Assembly: GCF_035920445.1 (NCBI RefSeq)
Contig: NZ_CP109162.1
Location: 6,634,001-6,698,000 of the forward strand
Source of the DNA: Nocardia sp. NBC_01730
GTDB taxonomy: Bacteria; Actinomycetota; Actinomycetes; Mycobacteriales; Mycobacteriaceae
Direction of reading: 5' to 3'
DNA length: 64,000 nucleotides
The translations under genes were made by a program, and so were the position numbers. Shown here piece after piece: positions 62,565 to 64,000 of the stretch (positions are counted from its first letter, which is position 1; the number at the start of each line of letters is the position of its first letter). The notes beneath the pieces were generated by a model, which did no database searches, had not been told where the DNA came from, and saw nothing but the letters and a program-made list of their open reading frames with translations.

Positions 62565-64000
62565 ATGCGTGACGCCGCTAGGTCCGGCAGTAAGCGCTGG
62601 GCGCTCGGCAACTGGGACCTGCGCTGGAAGGTAACGGCGGTCCTCGCCGTTCCGCTCGCGGTCGCGGTCGGGCTCGGCGTGTCGAGAATTTCTTCGCAGT
62701 TCGCGGACTCGAACCGGCTCGCCGAAATCGCCGAGAACGTCGCCGCTATCCCGGCGGTCACCGCGCTCAGCGCGCAGACCGCGACCACCGCGGGCTCACA
62801 GATGGTCTCGCTGGGGACCAACCAGTCCATCGCGACTGATCAGAATCTCGCGGATCTGGACAAGGCGATCGCCAACGCCGAGAACGCGGTAAGCCGGCTC
62901 GACAGCGTGTCCGGCGCACGCACGGCCGTAGACAGCATGCTCACCCAGGCCAAGGCCGTACGTGCCCAGGGCAAATCGGTCACCGCCGGTCCGCCATCGG
63001 ACACTCTCGCGCTGATCGACCGCGTCCGCAACGACAGCGTACGCACCGTCGAGACCACGGTCGGCCAGGTCAGCGACACCGCTGTGGATACCGCCAAACT
63101 GCGGCTGGTCGACTCGCTCAACACTCGTGCCACGCTGGTCAGCGCAGTTGCCGCCTTCTCCGAGGTGCTTCGCAACCCACAGTCCGGCGTGCAGAACTTC
63201 CTGGTCGCTTCCAACACCGAGCGTGCGCTGCTCAACGTGCTTTCCCACCGCTTTTCCGACGGCGACACCTCGATCGCCGACCTGCGCGCGGGCATCGACA
63301 CCAGGATCGCGCTGCTGACCAGCCCGCAGGCCCAGGCAGGCCAGCTCCCGGTCGGTGACCTGAAGAAGTCGATGACCGACAGCCTTGCGGTCTACGAGCA
63401 TGTCGTCGGCAAGGCGACGAAGGACATCGACTCCGCGATGAACGAGCTGGTGTCCACGGCCCAGGGCGGCGCGTGGACCTACACCGCGGTCGTCATCCTG
63501 ACCATCCTCGCCGCGCTCCTGCTCGCGGTCTTCGTCGCCCGTTCGATGATCGTCCCGCTGCACCGGCTGCGTCTCGCCGCGCTGCGCGTGGCGGAGAGCG
63601 ACTTGCCGCAGGAGGTCGCCGAACTGCGCAACGGTGCCTCGCCGGAGGAGGTTCCGCTGGAGCCGATGCCGGTGCGCAGCACCGAGGAGATCGGTCAGCT
63701 GGCCCGCGCCGTCGACGACATCCACGGTCAGGCGTTGCGTCTGGCGAGCGACCAGGCGAAGATGCGTTCGCAGGTCAACGATATGTTCGAGACCTTGGCT
63801 CGGCGGTCCAAGTCGCTCGTCGACCACCAGCTCACCCTCATCGAGGCGATGGAGTACGACGAGAAGGACCCGCGCCTGCTGGAAAACCTGTTCCGGCTGG
63901 ACCATCTCGCTGCGCGTATGCGCCGAAACGGCGACAACCTGCTCATTCTCGCGGGTACCAGACAGCGCCGTGCGAAGTCGGCTCCGGTCGAGATCGGCGA
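62565..64000 (+). CDS. Nitrate-sensor/conservon-type histidine kinase, 5' part
   Basis: An open frame from ATG 62565 to the window end (478 codons so far). A helix at about residues 28-46 (VTAVLAVPLAVAVGLGVSRI) and another near 305-325 (TAVVILTILAALLLAVFVAR) enclose a helical sensor domain of the NIT type. A HAMP segment follows, then FETLARRSKSLVDHQLTLIE, LLENLFRLDHLAARMRRNGD and NLLILAGTRQRR, the dimerisation part typical of CvnA-like kinases. These usually head operons with a roadblock protein, a DUF742 protein and a small GTPase, which should lie beyond the window. GTG 62532 and TTG 62547 are alternative starts. Truncated at 64000. Confidence 0.85.
   Translation, partial: MRDAARSGSKRWALGNWDLRWKVTAVLAVPLAVAVGLGVSRISSQFADSNRLAEIAENVAAIPAVTALSAQTATTAGSQMVSLGTNQSIATDQNLADLDKAIANAENAVSRLDSVSGARTAVDSMLTQAKAVRAQGKSVTAGPPSDTLALIDRVRNDSVRTVETTVGQVSDTAVDTAKLRLVDSLNTRATLVSAVAAFSEVLRNPQSGVQNFLVASNTERALLNVLSHRFSDGDTSIADLRAGIDTRIALLTSPQAQAGQLPVGDLKKSMTDSLAVYEHVVGKATKDIDSAMNELVSTAQGGAWTYTAVVILTILAALLLAVFVARSMIVPLHRLRLAALRVAESDLPQEVAELRNGASPEEVPLEPMPVRSTEEIGQLARAVDDIHGQALRLASDQAKMRSQVNDMFETLARRSKSLVDHQLTLIEAMEYDEKDPRLLENLFRLDHLAARMRRNGDNLLILAGTRQRRAKSAPVEIG

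Overview
The window is high-GC actinobacterial DNA, most likely Nocardia or a very close relative in the Mycobacteriales. Three things point there: frequent GTG and TTG starts; a run of genes in the order I remember for the M. tuberculosis Rv0858c-Rv0903c region (dapC, XPB helicase, its helicase-like neighbour, rpfA, yccF, cspB, Rv0875c/Rv0876c-type genes, DUF3027, DUF2530, a MarR regulator, a SpoU methyltransferase, DUF2537, sepH, serC, citA, gltA2, prrB/prrA); and a salicylate synthase/salicyl-AMP ligase pair standing apart from any NRPS genes, as described for the nocobactin genes nbtS and nbtT. The synteny and the Nocardia assignment are from memory, not from a search.

Layout. 1-1.2 kb: remnant of an integrated element (LexA-type box, two overlapping small genes, integrase N-terminal fragment) beside tRNA-Lys, then a tRNA-like relic. 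2.1-3.2 kb: a gamma-butyrolactone-receptor-like TetR gene and a tRNA-Glu/Asp/Phe cluster. 3.3-5.8 kb: small genes and a polyprenol-phosphate mannose synthase. 5.9-9.8 kb (minus): the glycerolipid acyltransferases plsB2 and a HAD-PlsC fusion. 10.1-13.2 kb: convergent nbtS and nbtT, each behind IdeR-type iron boxes. 13.4-18.6 kb: SDR, AhpD-like protein, class I DAHP synthase with an aromatic-rich leader peptide, GNAT and an ECF41-type sigma factor. 19-31.9 kb: dapC, two LysE exporters, XPB helicase, M1 peptidase, lipoprotein, helicase-like protein, rpfA (CRP site plus c-di-AMP riboswitch) and a cold-shock protein. 32-46.4 kb: DUF2771/MFS pair, glutamine cyclotransferase lipoprotein, DUF3027, a sacsin-like ATPase, regulators, a ceramidase pseudogene invaded by an IS605-type element, YccF, Eis-like acetyltransferase and rRNA methyltransferase. 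46.7-64 kb: DUF6928, SepH, SerC, polysaccharide deacetylase, two citrate synthases, PdxH, MFS, FKBP, PrrAB, hemophore-related protein, PrpE, and the start of a conservon-type sensor kinase cut by the window end.

The most striking unexplained feature is a family of structured repeats. It occurs at least seven times (about 14.9, 16.7, 16.9, 31.9, 32.4, 57.2 and 57.5 kb), downstream of a stop codon and in the same direction as the gene it follows. Each fuller copy has a short GC-rich hairpin, a motif reading GTGTTCGCGG, and a long hairpin with 21-24 bp arms. Between copies the arms change in a compensatory way while the GCGAC(TTC/TGC)GTCGC core is kept, which suggests selection on an RNA or DNA fold. 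In three genes the element itself supplies the stop codon. One copy has expanded into 17 perfect 20-bp repeats.

Other signals worth following: an aromatic-rich leader peptide with a hairpin ahead of aroG; a textbook ECF41 promoter in front of the AhpD-like gene although the sigma gene lies 3 kb away; a HAD domain that has lost two conserved aspartates in the PlsC fusion; and an apparent CTG start overlapping the DUF3027 stop codon.
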